From Roseomonas sp. (GTDB lineage: Bacteria; Pseudomonadota; Alphaproteobacteria; Acetobacterales; Acetobacteraceae), in the NCBI GenBank assembly GCA_020249925.1, contig JADCER010000009.1, positions 124,001-188,000 on the forward strand: a stretch of 64,000 bases of DNA, read 5' to 3'. The notes beneath the pieces are model-generated. The model ran no database searches, had not been told where the DNA came from, and saw nothing but the letters and a program-made list of their open reading frames with translations. Both the position numbers and the translations under genes were made by a program. This document shows, one piece after another, positions 34,660 to 44,318 of the stretch. Positions within the stretch are counted from its first letter, which is position 1, and every line of letters starts with the position of its first letter.

Positions 34660-34917
34660 TCACGCGGTGATTGGCCCGCCGCATTTTTCCGGGCGGAATT
34701 TGCGTTCGGTGGAGGCTGGAAACTTGGTTAGTTTTTCCGCTGGCCTGATCGGGCGGCGGACCAATTCCCCGCCGCAATTCGGGCAAAGCCCGCCCGCCAG
34801 CTTTGTGCGCGCGCAATCCACGCACCAGGTGCATTCAAAGGAACAAATCAGCGCATCGCGGCTTTCGGGCGACAGATCACGCCCGCAGCATTCGCAATTG
34901 GGTCTCAATGCCAGCAT
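34660..34917 (-). CDS. DUF1272 zinc-ribbon-like protein
   Basis: An 85-residue small protein matching DUF1272. Three cysteine groups are clear: CECCGRDL, CSFECTWCVDC and CPNCGGEL, which should bind two zinc ions. The ending RRPIRPAEKL is also typical. The frame is open to 35028, but MLALRPNCECC at 34917, with AAGGATC upstream, is the family start. Function unknown. Fifteen bases follow to the RidA gene. Confidence 0.85.
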   Translation of the reverse strand: MLALRPNCECCGRDLSPESRDALICSFECTWCVDCARTKLAGGLCPNCGGELVRRPIRPAEKLTKFPASTERKFRPEKCGGPITA

Positions 34918-34930
34918 CTGCTTGATCCTT

Positions 34931-35179
34931 TCAGGGCGGCGCGACAATGCGCGCGACAATGCGTCGCACGATGGGCAGCACCACCAGCACGGTTGGAAAG
35001 GCGATGATCCAGGAGGAAATCCAAGCAATCGGCCAGCGCAGGAGAAACTCTGCCCCCGGCCCCAAAGCCAGCAGCGTTGAGATGCCGGAAATGATGATGG
35101 TCATGATCCCGGACAGGATGAAGCCCGTCACCGGCAGCGTGAAGCGCGCCGGCAGGCGGCGATCCTCGGTGGCGCTCAC
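34931..35179 (-). CDS. DUF2798 membrane protein
   Basis: An 82-residue protein with two hydrophobic helices ([21 protein letters not shown] and [22 protein letters not shown]), matching DUF2798. Function unknown. Its start overlaps the fumarase stop by four bases, and DUF1272 follows 13 bases later, so these small genes are read with fumarase. Confidence 0.8.
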   Translation of the reverse strand: MSATEDRRLPARFTLPVTGFILSGIMTIIISGISTLLALGPGAEFLLRWPIAWISSWIIAFPTVLVVLPIVRRIVARIVAPP

Positions 35180-36837
35180 TCCAGCCCCTCATAGAAATCA
35201 TTGCCCTTGTCATCCATGACGATGAAGGCCGGAAAATCCTCAACCTCAATCCGCCAGACAGCCTCCATGCCGAGTTCGGGGTATTCCAGCACCTCAACCT
35301 TCTTGATGCAGTCCTGCGCGAGCCGCGCGGCGGGGCCGCCCACCGAACCCAGGTAGAAACCGCCATATTTCTTGCAGGCATTCAACACGGCTTTGGAACG
35401 ATTGCCCTTGGCCAGCATCACCATGGAACCGCCGGCGCTTTGGAAGGCTTCCACATAGGAATCCATCCGCCCCGCCGTGGTGGGGCCGAAGGAACCGGTG
35501 GCCATGCCGGTCGGCGTCTTGGCAGGCCCCGCGTAATAAACCGGGTGATCCTTCATATATTGCGGCAGACCCTGCCCGGCATCCAGGCGTTCCTGCAATT
35601 TCGCATGCGCAATGTCACGTGCGACCACCATGGTGCCGGTCAGGCTGACGCGCGTTTTCACCGGGTATTTGGAAAGGGTCGCGCGGATATCGCTCATGGG
35701 GCGGGACAGGTCTATCTTCACCACCTCTCCATTCAGAATATCTGTGGTCGCTTCCGGCAAATATTTCGCCGGGTCATGTTCCAGGTCTTCGACGAAAACG
35801 CCTTCCGGCGTGATCTTCGCCTTGATCTGGCGGTCAGCAGAACAGGAAACACCAATGCCAATCGGCAGGCTCGCGCCATGCCGCGCCAGCCGCACCACGC
35901 GCACATCATGGCAGAAATACTTGCCGCCGAATTGCGCGCCAATGCCAAGGTTCTGCGTGAGCTTATGCACCTCCGCTTCCAGCTCCGTATCGCGGAAGGC
36001 ATGGCCGGAAAGATCGCCCGAGGTGGGCAACGCATCCAGCCATTTCGTGCTGGCGAGCTTCACGGTCTTGAGTGTCGCTTCCGCGCTGGTGCCGCCAATG
36101 ACAATCGCCAAATGATAAGGCGGGCAGGCGCTGGTGCCCAGCGTCTTGATCTTCTCTTCTAAAAACGCGAGCAGCTTCGGCTTGTTCAGCACGGCGCGCG
36201 TTTGCTGAAACAGAAAGGTCTTGTTCGCGGAACCACCACCCTTCAGCACGAACATCAGATGCATTTCATCGGCGTGGTGTTCGCCGGGCTGCGCCATGAT
36301 GGAAAATTCAACCGGCAGATTATTGCCGGTGTTCTTTTCCTCATACATGGTGATCGGCGCCATTTGCGAATAGCGCAGATTGGTTTCCGTATAGGTACGA
36401 TGCACGCCGTAAGACAGCGCTTCTTCCTCATCGCCTTCCACCCAAACGCGCTGACCCTTCTTGCCGAAGACAATCGCGGTGCCGGTATCCTGGCACATGG
36501 GCAGCACACCGCCGGCGGCGATATTCGCGTTTTTCAAAAGGTCGAGTGCCACGAAGCGATCATTCGCACTCGCTTCCGGGTCCTGCAAAATCTTCGCAAG
36601 CTGCGCCAGATGCGCCGGGCGCAGCAGATGGGACACATCCTTGCAGGCTTGGAAAGCAAGCGCTTCCAGCGCGGCGGGCTTCACCTTCAGCACGGTCTTG
36701 CCATCCACCTGCATGGTGGAAACACCATCAATCGGCAGCTTGCGCCAAGGCGTGGTATCGGCGCCGAGTGGGAACATGGGTGAATAGCGGAAATTTTCCG
36801 GGCGCGCCGGGGCGGCGGCATCAAGCGGCGGTGTCAT
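35176..36837 (-). CDS. Class I fumarate hydratase ([4Fe-4S])
   Basis: A 553-residue iron-sulfur fumarase of the TCA cycle, converting fumarate and malate. The N- and C-terminal domains are fused in one chain as in FumA/FumB. Cluster cysteines are likely in LPMCQDTGT (Cys-115), [10 protein letters not shown] and GVSCSADRQ. The start at 36837 is taken because GGAG lies ten bases before it; the open frame to 36933 lacks similarity. Class I enzymes are oxygen-sensitive. Whether a class II fumC also exists is not visible here. Confidence 0.93.
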   Translation of the reverse strand: MTPPLDAAAPARPENFRYSPMFPLGADTTPWRKLPIDGVSTMQVDGKTVLKVKPAALEALAFQACKDVSHLLRPAHLAQLAKILQDPEASANDRFVALDLLKNANIAAGGVLPMCQDTGTAIVFGKKGQRVWVEGDEEEALSYGVHRTYTETNLRYSQMAPITMYEEKNTGNNLPVEFSIMAQPGEHHADEMHLMFVLKGGGSANKTFLFQQTRAVLNKPKLLAFLEEKIKTLGTSACPPYHLAIVIGGTSAEATLKTVKLASTKWLDALPTSGDLSGHAFRDTELEAEVHKLTQNLGIGAQFGGKYFCHDVRVVRLARHGASLPIGIGVSCSADRQIKAKITPEGVFVEDLEHDPAKYLPEATTDILNGEVVKIDLSRPMSDIRATLSKYPVKTRVSLTGTMVVARDIAHAKLQERLDAGQGLPQYMKDHPVYYAGPAKTPTGMATGSFGPTTAGRMDSYVEAFQSAGGSMVMLAKGNRSKAVLNACKKYGGFYLGSVGGPAARLAQDCIKKVEVLEYPELGMEAVWRIEVEDFPAFIVMDDKGNDFYEGLE

Positions 36838-36929
36838 TGGCCTATTCTCCAACCAGCAATTTTCTCGCGGCGCGAAGGCCGCTTTTTCGGAAACCCTATT
36901 ACCAGCAGCGGCGGAAAACCGCCAAACCT

Positions 36930-38237
36930 TCAATCCCGGGCATCACGCAAGCGATTCTGCGCCATGGTCCAGGCAATGCCAAAGGCGCGGAATTCATGGC
37001 CGGCAATGCGGCGGAGCTTCTTTTCGATCGGTGCGGCAATATCGGCCAAGGCCGTGCCATTGCTCGCCTTGGCCAATTCGCGCCCGAGTGCGGTCGCCAA
37101 GGCCACGCCACGGCCATTGCAGCCGGTCCAGGTCAGCACGCCGGGGGCCAATTCATAGATATGCGGCATCTTGTCATCGGTCGCCGCCACATAGCCCCAC
37201 CAGATGTAATCGAATTGCACATCACCAATCTGCGGAAAAACGCGCTTCACCCGTTCCGTAATGCGCGCGCGAATGCGCCCTTCCCAGCCAAAGGGCACGA
37301 TCAAGCCGCCCCCCGTCACCAGCCTTCCATTCGCATCGAAGCGATAGAAGTAAAGATCGCCCTGCGTATCCGATAGCGCATGCCCCTGCGGCAGGATGGA
37401 TTTGCGCACATTATCCGACAGTACCGAGGTACCCATTTGATAGGACCGCACGGGCACAATGCTTTGCTTCAGCCCCGGCCAGAAATCGCCGGTATAGGCA
37501 TGGGTTGCGATGATAACGCGTTCCGCATGTAAAACCCCGCGCGGCGTTTCCACCGCCCAGCCGCCCGGCACCTGCCGGATCGCGCGCACGGGGCTGCCGG
37601 TATGCACCACCGCCCCTGCGCGCATCGCCGCCGCCGCCAGGCCGCGCGCATAGCCAAGGGGATTGATTCGCCCGCCGGTCTTATTCTCCCACCCGCCATG
37701 CCAATAATCCGTGCCCGCGAGGGAGGCCATTTCCGCGCGATCCACCATGCGCACTGGCGCACCACGGCGGCCCCATTGTTCCACGCGCGATGCCGCAAGC
37801 TTCATGCGTGAAGGCCGATGCGCCGGTTGGATCCAACCGTTTTGCACTGCCTCGGCCGCGATATCGTGCTTGCGGATCAGGTCAAACACCAGGGACGCGC
37901 TGTCACGGATCAGCCCGACCAATTCCTCGCCCTTGTCGCGCCCGCCGTGTTCGCGCGCGACACTCGCTACAATGGCGTCGGGATCAAGGCGCGACATATT
38001 GGGGATCACCTGGCCGTTATTCCGCCCGGAAGCGCCCCAGCCGATCTCCGCGCCCTCCAACACCGTCACCGGCACGCCGGCTTCGGCCAAATGCAGCGCG
38101 GCGGATAGCCCGGTGAAGCCAGCGCCCACCACCGCAACGCCCGTGCGTGCCTCGCCCAGCAGCGGTTCTGTTGCGGGGGGCGCGGGCGCGGTGGCGGCCC
38201 AAAGGCTGGGGGGCATCGGGGGGGAGATGGCATTCAT
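36930..38237 (-). CDS. FAD-dependent oxidoreductase (DAO/DadA-PuuB type)
   Basis: A 435-residue flavoenzyme of the DAO family, which oxidises amines or D-amino acids. The FAD-binding start is [22 protein letters not shown], followed by the puuB/ordL-like [15 protein letters not shown]. The C-terminal [17 protein letters not shown] closes the FAD site. The start MNAISPP overlaps the EamA exporter stop by ATGA, so the oxidase and exporter are co-expressed. Probable substrates are polyamine or gamma-glutamyl derivatives, but this is a family-level inference. Confidence 0.9.
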   Translation of the reverse strand: MNAISPPMPPSLWAATAPAPPATEPLLGEARTGVAVVGAGFTGLSAALHLAEAGVPVTVLEGAEIGWGASGRNNGQVIPNMSRLDPDAIVASVAREHGGRDKGEELVGLIRDSASLVFDLIRKHDIAAEAVQNGWIQPAHRPSRMKLAASRVEQWGRRGAPVRMVDRAEMASLAGTDYWHGGWENKTGGRINPLGYARGLAAAAMRAGAVVHTGSPVRAIRQVPGGWAVETPRGVLHAERVIIATHAYTGDFWPGLKQSIVPVRSYQMGTSVLSDNVRKSILPQGHALSDTQGDLYFYRFDANGRLVTGGGLIVPFGWEGRIRARITERVKRVFPQIGDVQFDYIWWGYVAATDDKMPHIYELAPGVLTWTGCNGRGVALATALGRELAKASNGTALADIAAPIEKKLRRIAGHEFRAFGIAWTMAQNRLRDARD

Positions 38238-39124
38238 GCGCTTTTCCTTCCGGTGAACAGCACCGCTGCGAGCATCCCGGCAACCGCCAAGCCCGCCCCC
38301 AGAATTTGCAGCAGGGATAGCGGTTCGCGCAACCAAAGCCCCGCCAGCAGCAGCGCCACCACCGGCACCATGACGGAAAGCGTGGCCGCCCGCGTCGCGC
38401 CCAGCAGTTCCACCGCGCGGGCGAAGAAGAACATCGCCACACAGCCCAGCACCAGACCCTGAGCGATCATGTGGAACAGCACGAGCCCCGCCGGCATGGC
38501 GAATACCTCGGCCGCGCGTAGCGGCAGCCAAAAGGGCAGGATCGCAAGGCCCGAGACAATGGTGATGGCCGCAGTGGCGGGAATGGCCGGCACCTGCCAG
38601 CGGCGCAGCAGCAGGGTGAACACCGCCCAGGTGGCGCCAGAGGCCATCAGCAGCAAATCACCGCGCCAGGCGCCGGGGTAATCCCCCATCACGCCATCCC
38701 AACCGATCATCAGGACGCCCATCACCATGATACTCAGCGCGAGCGCTCGCCCGCGCGTGGGCCATTCCTTCAGCAGCGGTATCGCCAGAATCGCCCCCAC
38801 AATGGGTGAGGTCATGGGCGCAATCGTCCCGCCATGCGAAGCGGGCGCATAAACCAGCGCCACCAGGAACAGCAGCAGATTGGGCGCCCCGCCAAACAGC
38901 GTCAGCAACAGGATACGCCTGAGCCCCAACCGCAGCAGCGTGGCCCGCGCGGCCCAGGCGAAGGGCAGCAGCGCCATCATGCCGACACCGTAGCGAAACG
39001 CCGCGAGGTCAAAACTGCCGAAGCTGCCATCCGCCAATACGGGGCGCGCCACCACCGCATGGCCACCCCAGATCAGGGCGGAAGCAAGGCCAAAGGCCAG
39101 CCCCAGGATGAGTTTCGGGTTCAT
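38234..39124 (-). CDS. EamA/DMT-superfamily transporter
   Basis: A 296-residue membrane protein with ten predicted helices in two EamA repeats. The start MNPKLILGLAFGLASALIWGGHAVV follows AAAGGGGGG. The second repeat opens GDLLLMASGATWAVFTLLLRRW. It exports or exchanges a metabolite, perhaps linked to the overlapping FAD oxidase. The substrate is unknown. A TTG at 39139 in frame is less likely. Confidence 0.88.
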   Translation of the reverse strand: MNPKLILGLAFGLASALIWGGHAVVARPVLADGSFGSFDLAAFRYGVGMMALLPFAWAARATLLRLGLRRILLLTLFGGAPNLLLFLVALVYAPASHGGTIAPMTSPIVGAILAIPLLKEWPTRGRALALSIMVMGVLMIGWDGVMGDYPGAWRGDLLLMASGATWAVFTLLLRRWQVPAIPATAAITIVSGLAILPFWLPLRAAEVFAMPAGLVLFHMIAQGLVLGCVAMFFFARAVELLGATRAATLSVMVPVVALLLAGLWLREPLSLLQILGAGLAVAGMLAAVLFTGRKSA

Positions 39125-39254
39125 CGCCCCCCTTTGCACCCTTGAGCAATTTCAAGCCATGCAAAATCGTTCATGAGTACGAGAAATACGATCAGTTGAG
39201 GTGGTTTAGTCAGTCTGCCGGGTCAAAGTGCGAAAAAGCGGCTGGATCGGACAG

Positions 39255-39812
39255 TTAGGCGGTTGCAACCCAGTCGACCATCTCGCAGTTCTCAAAATGC
39301 AGTCCAGTGAGCCGATGGAAAAACGTCCCATGTCCGACAACCGCGAGGCGCCCATGCTGGGCGCCCATCCAAGTCCGGAATTCTTCTACACGACGCAAAA
39401 AAATCTCCTCGGGCTCGACGGGTACTCCCCGCTTATCTGGTTCGCCTTGATGCCACCATGGGTCACGCAAATGCTGGAAGGATAGCATCGGAAACGCGGC
39501 GGCCAGCACGCCAGGCGGGCGCCCGACATCACAGCTATTCCCCAATCGCTCCCGATGGCGGCAGGTTACGGTGACGGGTATTTTAGAATCCCCGAAAAGC
39601 CTGAGCGTAGTTTCTATTGCCCGCGTGAGTGGCGAGCAGATGACCAAGTCTGGTAGCGGCAGCATTGCCAGTTTTTGTCGTGCAAGATCCACCTGCTGCC
39701 GGCCATGGGGCGAGAGCGGCGCATCGAAGTGTATCGGGTCGACATTGGTCTGATCGAATATGGCGTTGAAAGTGGATTGTCCGTGGCGGATGAGAAGGAT
39801 TTGGGCGCTCAT
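39255..39812 (-). CDS. Histidine phosphatase family protein
   Basis: A 185-residue phosphoglycerate-mutase-like phosphatase. The catalytic LLIRHGQSTFN is at the N terminus, followed by LSPHGRQQ, the ICSPLTRAIETT block, and VVGHGTFFHRLTG with the second His. Codon choice looks less GC-rich than in neighbours and the flanks are visibly A+T-richer, which suggests recent acquisition. Function: phosphoester hydrolysis of an unknown small molecule or protein. Confidence 0.85.
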   Translation of the reverse strand: MSAQILLIRHGQSTFNAIFDQTNVDPIHFDAPLSPHGRQQVDLARQKLAMLPLPDLVICSPLTRAIETTLRLFGDSKIPVTVTCRHRERLGNSCDVGRPPGVLAAAFPMLSFQHLRDPWWHQGEPDKRGVPVEPEEIFLRRVEEFRTWMGAQHGRLAVVGHGTFFHRLTGLHFENCEMVDWVATA

Positions 39813-39983
39813 GACTGTAGAGCTAGGGGGAGAGGTCCCCTTTGTCACCATTTGCACCTTGGCAAAAATGTGAACGAGGCACAGCCTAGCTGGATCACCC
39901 AGGTGCTTGGTCGGAAATCCTGAACGCTTCCCTCAATCCGCCGCCAGGGTTACAGCAGGCACAACCGCAAGAAAGGCTTTCGC

Positions 39984-40616
39984 ATGTTCTACGAACCGCA
40001 TCTGGGCCATGGCCTGCCGCATGACCCCTTCAAGGCCATTATCGCGCCGCGCCCGATTGGCTGGATTTCCAGCCTGGATCAGCAAGGCCGGCCCAACCTC
40101 GCGCCCTACAGCTTTTTCAACGCCGTGCATTCCAGCCCGCCCATGCTGGCCTTCACCAGCGAAAGCATGAAGCACAGCGCAGCGAACGCGATTGCCACCG
40201 GGGAATTCGTCTTCAACCTTTGCACCCGGCCCTTGTTTGATGCGATGAACATCTCCTCAGACACGCTGCCTGAAGGTGTGAGTGAATTCGAAGCCGCCGG
40301 GCTTGCCACGGCGCCCTGCCGCATTGTGAAGGCACCGCGCGTGGCCGCCGCACCAGCCGCCTTGGAATGCAAGGTGACGCATTCCATGCAGTTGCAGGAC
40401 GTGAATGGCGCGCCGCTCAAGGGCTGGATCATCATCGGCCAGGTGGTCGGCGTTCACATAGATGAGGCCTATATCACCAATGGCCGATTTGACACGGCAA
40501 AGGCGCAACCGCTCGCGCGCTGCGGTTATCGCGATTACGCGGCAGTGACGGAAATGTTCGAAGCGCTGCGCCCCACCGATGGCGGTGGTTACGCGCCGGG
40601 GCAGCGGGACAAGTAG
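39984..40616 (+). CDS. Flavin reductase-like (FMN-binding split barrel) protein
   Basis: A 210-residue flavin_reduct domain protein. Features are FKAIIAPRPIGWISSLDQQGRPNLAPYSFFNAV, which binds FMN, then EFVFNLCTRPLFDAMNISS and the C-terminal PLARCGYRDYAAVTEMFEALRP. Such proteins supply reduced flavin to oxygenases or act on their own. AAGAAAGG precedes the ATG. It is convergent with thiL, six bases apart. Confidence 0.9.
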   Translation: MFYEPHLGHGLPHDPFKAIIAPRPIGWISSLDQQGRPNLAPYSFFNAVHSSPPMLAFTSESMKHSAANAIATGEFVFNLCTRPLFDAMNISSDTLPEGVSEFEAAGLATAPCRIVKAPRVAAAPAALECKVTHSMQLQDVNGAPLKGWIIIGQVVGVHIDEAYITNGRFDTAKAQPLARCGYRDYAAVTEMFEALRPTDGGGYAPGQRDK

Positions 40617-40622
40617 TTCACG

Positions 40623-41588
40623 TCAGAAATGGCTCCAGCCGCCTTGCGGCAGCGTGATGGCAGCACCTGAGCCATCACGCACCACAACGCCTTCGCCCGC
40701 CACAAAGCGCCCAAGCCGCGCCACCGGCGCGCCGACCTTGATGCTGGCGGCCTGCACGGCTTCCGCATCTTCCGGCGCGGCGGCGAAAAGCAATTCATAA
40801 TCATCGCCGCCGGTCAGGATCAGCGGCAGCAGCGCGGCATCGGTAGCAAGCGCGGCGCGCGCAGCGGCGGAAAGCGGTACAGCATCAGCGATAATCTCTG
40901 CCCCGCATCCTGCAGCGCGGCAGAGATGCCCCAAATCCTGCACCAACCCATCCGAGACATCCATCGCCGCCCGCGCCACACCGCGCAACGCTTGCCCCAA
41001 GAACAAACGCGGTTCCGGCAACCGGTAGCGCCGCGCCAAATGCCCTTCCGCATCGGCAGGGAGTTTCCCTTGCAGCACCCGCAACCCCAGCGCGCCATCG
41101 CCAATACTGCCTGAGACCCAAATCTCATCACCAATACGCGCACCGCGCCGATGCAAAGCCTGCCCCGGTGGCACGGTCCCAATGATGGTCAGCGAAAAAC
41201 AGGCGGGGCCGGGAGTGGCCACCGTATCACCGCCCAGCACCTGAAGGCCGTAACGCTGCTGATCCTCCGCCAATCCCGCAACGAAATCCGCAATCCAGGT
41301 ATCAGGCGTGCCGCGCGTAAACGCCGTGGTCATCAAATAACCCAGCGGCGCCGCGCCCATCGCTGCAAGGTCAGACAGATTCACCCGCAGCAATTTGCGC
41401 GCGATCATGCCGGGCGGATCATCGGGCAGGAAATGCACGCCCTCCACCAACGCATCGGCGGCCAGCACCAATTGCTGACCCGCGGGCGGCGTTAGCAGCG
41501 CGGCATCGTCACTGAGATCAAGCGCGCCATCACCCGCCAGCGGTCGGAAATGCCGCGCGATCAGGTCGAATTCGCGGGGCAGGCCCAT
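40623..41588 (-). CDS. thiL: Thiamine-monophosphate kinase
   Basis: Makes thiamine diphosphate from thiamine monophosphate and ATP. The 321-residue protein has the AIRS-fold motifs: DLSDDAALL, VLAADALVEGVHF, NLSDLAAMGAAPLGY, LGGDTVATPGP and DVSDGLVQDLGHL. It is the last gene of the rpiB-to-thiL operon, eight bases after nusB, as is usual in alphaproteobacteria. No thiamine riboswitch is seen. Confidence 0.94.
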   Translation of the reverse strand: MGLPREFDLIARHFRPLAGDGALDLSDDAALLTPPAGQQLVLAADALVEGVHFLPDDPPGMIARKLLRVNLSDLAAMGAAPLGYLMTTAFTRGTPDTWIADFVAGLAEDQQRYGLQVLGGDTVATPGPACFSLTIIGTVPPGQALHRRGARIGDEIWVSGSIGDGALGLRVLQGKLPADAEGHLARRYRLPEPRLFLGQALRGVARAAMDVSDGLVQDLGHLCRAAGCGAEIIADAVPLSAAARAALATDAALLPLILTGGDDYELLFAAAPEDAEAVQAASIKVGAPVARLGRFVAGEGVVVRDGSGAAITLPQGGWSHF

Positions 41589-41596
41589 GGCGCGCT

Positions 41597-42091
41597 TCAG
41601 GCGCCTGGCGCGAAATCCGCCGGGCGCAGCCGATGCGCCAGCGTATCCAGCATGCCATTGGCGAAGCGGGTTGCTTCCTCATCCAAAAAACCCGCCGCGA
41701 TATCCAGATATTCGTTGATCACCACACGCGCTGGCGGTTCATGCGCCTGCATCAACTCACCGGTCGCAGCCCGCAGCAGGGCGCGCAGCACCGGATCAAG
41801 CCGGTCAAGGGTCCAGCCCTTTTGCAGACAATCCATGATGGCGGCATCAGCGGCTTCGGCGTTATCCGCGACTTGCTTCAGGATTGCCTGAAACAGCGGA
41901 ATATGCGCTTCCGGCACGCCGCCTTCTTCGAATTCAATCGGGCCGCTGGGCGCGCCGATACGATGGCGGATGAATTGATCCGCGACCGTTTCAACACTCT
42001 CACCGGTATGCTCACTCTGAAACAGGGCCTGCACCGCGGCAACGCGGGCGCCGGTACGTGGGCGCGCGGGTGCGCGCCTTTCGGCTTTCAT
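41597..42091 (-). CDS. nusB: Transcription antitermination protein NusB
   Basis: A 164-residue all-helical RNA-binding protein that, with NusE, binds boxA in rRNA leaders. It starts MKAERRAPARPRTGARVAAVQALFQ, with a long basic N terminus typical of alphaproteobacteria, and ends with INEYLDIAAGFLDEEATRFANGMLD. The ATG overlaps the ribH stop (ATGA). The in-frame upstream start at 42103 is unneeded. Confidence 0.93.
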   Translation of the reverse strand: MKAERRAPARPRTGARVAAVQALFQSEHTGESVETVADQFIRHRIGAPSGPIEFEEGGVPEAHIPLFQAILKQVADNAEAADAAIMDCLQKGWTLDRLDPVLRALLRAATGELMQAHEPPARVVINEYLDIAAGFLDEEATRFANGMLDTLAHRLRPADFAPGA

Positions 42092-42570
42092 GCCAGCCCC
42101 CAACCTCGCGCCAGGGCGATTTGCGCGACAAGCGCATGGGCGGCTTCGATGCCCTTATTCATGCGATCAGGGCGCGAACGTGCTTCTGCCTGCGCCAGTG
42201 TATCCACCGTCAGCAAGCCAAGACCGATCGGCGCGCCGGTTTCCACCGCGATATCCATGATACCCTTGCAGATGGCGTCACAGATGAAGGTGTAGTGATC
42301 CGTCTCACCCTTCACCACGCAGCCGAGCAGCAAGTATCCATCCCAGCGGCGCCTCGCTTTCATCGCCATGCGCAGCGCTGCCGGCAATTCAAAACCGCCG
42401 GCGACTTCCACAGTCTCCAACTCGGCCTTCAAATCCTGGAACACTGCCATGGCGCCAATCCGCATGCCTTCGACAACATTGCGGTAATAGGGCGCCTGAA
42501 TCACCAGAATACGCGGCGCTTCGCCGGCAAGATGCGCGCGGCCCCGGGCAGGGGAATCAATCGTGCTCAT
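42088..42570 (-). CDS. ribH: 6,7-dimethyl-8-ribityllumazine synthase
   Basis: Condenses the pyrimidine intermediate with dihydroxybutanone phosphate, the penultimate step of riboflavin synthesis. The 160-residue protein has ILVIQAPYYRNVVEGM, the substrate loop GGFELPAALRMA, GCVVKGETDHYTFICDAI and GLLTVDTLAQA. Overlapping stop/start with the upstream ribB-like gene and with nusB. Confidence 0.94.
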   Translation of the reverse strand: MSTIDSPARGRAHLAGEAPRILVIQAPYYRNVVEGMRIGAMAVFQDLKAELETVEVAGGFELPAALRMAMKARRRWDGYLLLGCVVKGETDHYTFICDAICKGIMDIAVETGAPIGLGLLTVDTLAQAEARSRPDRMNKGIEAAHALVAQIALARGWGLA

Positions 42571-43706
42571 GGTGTTTTCTCCGAGGGGATGGGACGGGTT
42601 TCCAGCACTTGCAACCCATAGCCTTCAAGCCCGATCAGCGGGCGCGGGTTATTGGAAAGCCGGATGATGCGCTTCACACCCAGATCATCCAGGATCTGCG
42701 CGCCAATGCCGTAATCGCGAATCTCGGGTGCAATCGCATGGCTCGGCCCGCGCTTCAGGCGAATGGAAAGCGCATCCGGCCGCGGATCGCGCAGCAGCAC
42801 CACCACACCGCGCCCCGCCGCATCAATCATGCGCATCGCCGCATGCAAATCACCAAGCCCGCGGCCCGAGACAATTTCCCGGAACAGCGACGCCGCATGC
42901 ATGCGCACCAGCACCGGCGCATCGCCGCTGACATCACCCTTCACCAGCGCCAGATGCTCACCGGGTGATGCCGTGCTTTCATAAACAACGGCGCGCCAGG
43001 TGCCGCCGATGGCCTGTTCAACCTCACCTTCTTCAACACGGCGCACCAGCTTTTCTGTGCGGCGACGATGCGCGATCAGATCGGCAATGGTGCCAAGCTT
43101 CAGCCCATGATGCTGCGCAAAGGCCACCAGATCCGGCATGCGCGCCATGCTGCCATCATCATTCATGATCTCACAAATCACGCCGGAGGGATTGAGCCCT
43201 GCAAGCCGTGCGAAATCCACCGCCGCTTCGGTATGGCCCGCGCGCACCAAAGTCCCGCCTTCGCGCGCCACCAGCGGAAAGACATGACCTGGGGTCACGA
43301 TATGCTCGCGCCCCAATTCAGGATTGATCGCAACCGCGACCGTGCGCGCGCGATCCGCCGCGGAAATCCCCGTGGTAACGCCATCACGCGCTTCGATGGA
43401 AACGGTGAAGGCGGTTTGATGCCGCGTGCCATTGGATTGCGCCATCAGCGGCAGGCCCAATTGATCAACCCGCGCGCGCGTCATGGAAAGGCAGATCAGG
43501 CCGCGCGCATAACGCGCCATGAAATTGATCGCATCCGGTGTCGCGAATTGCGCGGGGATCACCAGGTCGCCCTCATTCTCGCGGTCCTCGTCATCCACCA
43601 GGATGAACATGCGCCCGCGGCGCGCTTCTTCCAGCAATTCCTCAGTCGGTGAGATGAATTCCGAGAAGGACGTACGGATGGCGGTTTGCGCTGTATTGGA
43701 AGTCAT
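42567..43706 (-). CDS. ribB: 3,4-dihydroxy-2-butanone-4-phosphate synthase fused to a degenerate GTP cyclohydrolase II domain
   Basis: A 379-residue RibBA-shaped protein. The N-terminal half (about residues 10-215) is an intact DHBP synthase: [12 protein letters not shown] binds metal, [16 protein letters not shown] and the [14 protein letters not shown] block follow. The C-terminal half matches the GTP cyclohydrolase II fold but lacks the zinc motif. Where active enzymes have Cys residues in a HSECLTGDVFGSLRCDC-like stretch, this protein reads [18 protein letters not shown]. It is therefore probably RibB with a non-catalytic C-terminal half, as in RibBX proteins. A real ribA must be elsewhere. 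Confidence 0.88.
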   Translation of the reverse strand: MTSNTAQTAIRTSFSEFISPTEELLEEARRGRMFILVDDEDRENEGDLVIPAQFATPDAINFMARYARGLICLSMTRARVDQLGLPLMAQSNGTRHQTAFTVSIEARDGVTTGISAADRARTVAVAINPELGREHIVTPGHVFPLVAREGGTLVRAGHTEAAVDFARLAGLNPSGVICEIMNDDGSMARMPDLVAFAQHHGLKLGTIADLIAHRRRTEKLVRRVEEGEVEQAIGGTWRAVVYESTASPGEHLALVKGDVSGDAPVLVRMHAASLFREIVSGRGLGDLHAAMRMIDAAGRGVVVLLRDPRPDALSIRLKRGPSHAIAPEIRDYGIGAQILDDLGVKRIIRLSNNPRPLIGLEGYGLQVLETRPIPSEKTP

Positions 43707-44314
43707 GCCCTGAACTCCATCATGCGGGCGACGTAACGGGCCAGCGTGTCTATTTCGATATTGACGCGATCACCGGGCTGGAGCGTGCCAAAGCCCGTCA
43801 TCGCGGCGGTATGGGGGATGATGTTGACGCCAAAGGTCGCGCCGTCAACCTCATTCACCGTCAGTGAAACGCCATCAAGGGCGACCGATCCCTTGGGCGC
43901 GATGAAGGGCGCCAGCGCCTGCGGCGCGCGAAAGCGCCAGCGGACCGAGGCATTTTCGGGTGTCGCGGAAATCACCTCCGCCACCCCATCCACATGGCCG
44001 GATACCAAATGCCCGCCCAATTCATCGCCAAGGCGCAGTGCCCGTTCCAGATTGACCTTTGCGCCTTTCTTCCAGCCACCCAAAGTGGTTTTGGCGACCG
44101 TCTCGGCCGAGGCATCCACGCTGAAGGAATCGGCTGACAACTGCACCACCGTCAGGCACGCGCCCGAACAGCAAATGGAAGCGCCAAGCACGGCCGGTGT
44201 TGGTTGCAGCAGGAAATCCGGGGTCACGCCCATCACCAGGCGCAAATCATGCCCGCCGCCAATCGGCTGCACCTCTCTGACCGTGCCAAGGGCGGTGACG
44301 ATACCGGTGAACAT
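43703..44314 (-). CDS. ribE: Riboflavin synthase alpha chain
   Basis: Dismutates two lumazine molecules to riboflavin. The 203-residue protein is two lumazine-binding repeats: MFTGIVTALGTV at the start, GASICCSGACLTV, then the second repeat HLVSGHVDGVAEV and VALDGVSLTVNEV. The true start is 44314, not the longer open frame. Four bases overlap the ribB stop/start, and four separate it from ribD. Confidence 0.93.
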   Translation of the reverse strand: MFTGIVTALGTVREVQPIGGGHDLRLVMGVTPDFLLQPTPAVLGASICCSGACLTVVQLSADSFSVDASAETVAKTTLGGWKKGAKVNLERALRLGDELGGHLVSGHVDGVAEVISATPENASVRWRFRAPQALAPFIAPKGSVALDGVSLTVNEVDGATFGVNIIPHTAAMTGFGTLQPGDRVNIEIDTLARYVARMMEFRA

Positions 44315-44318
44315 GGCG

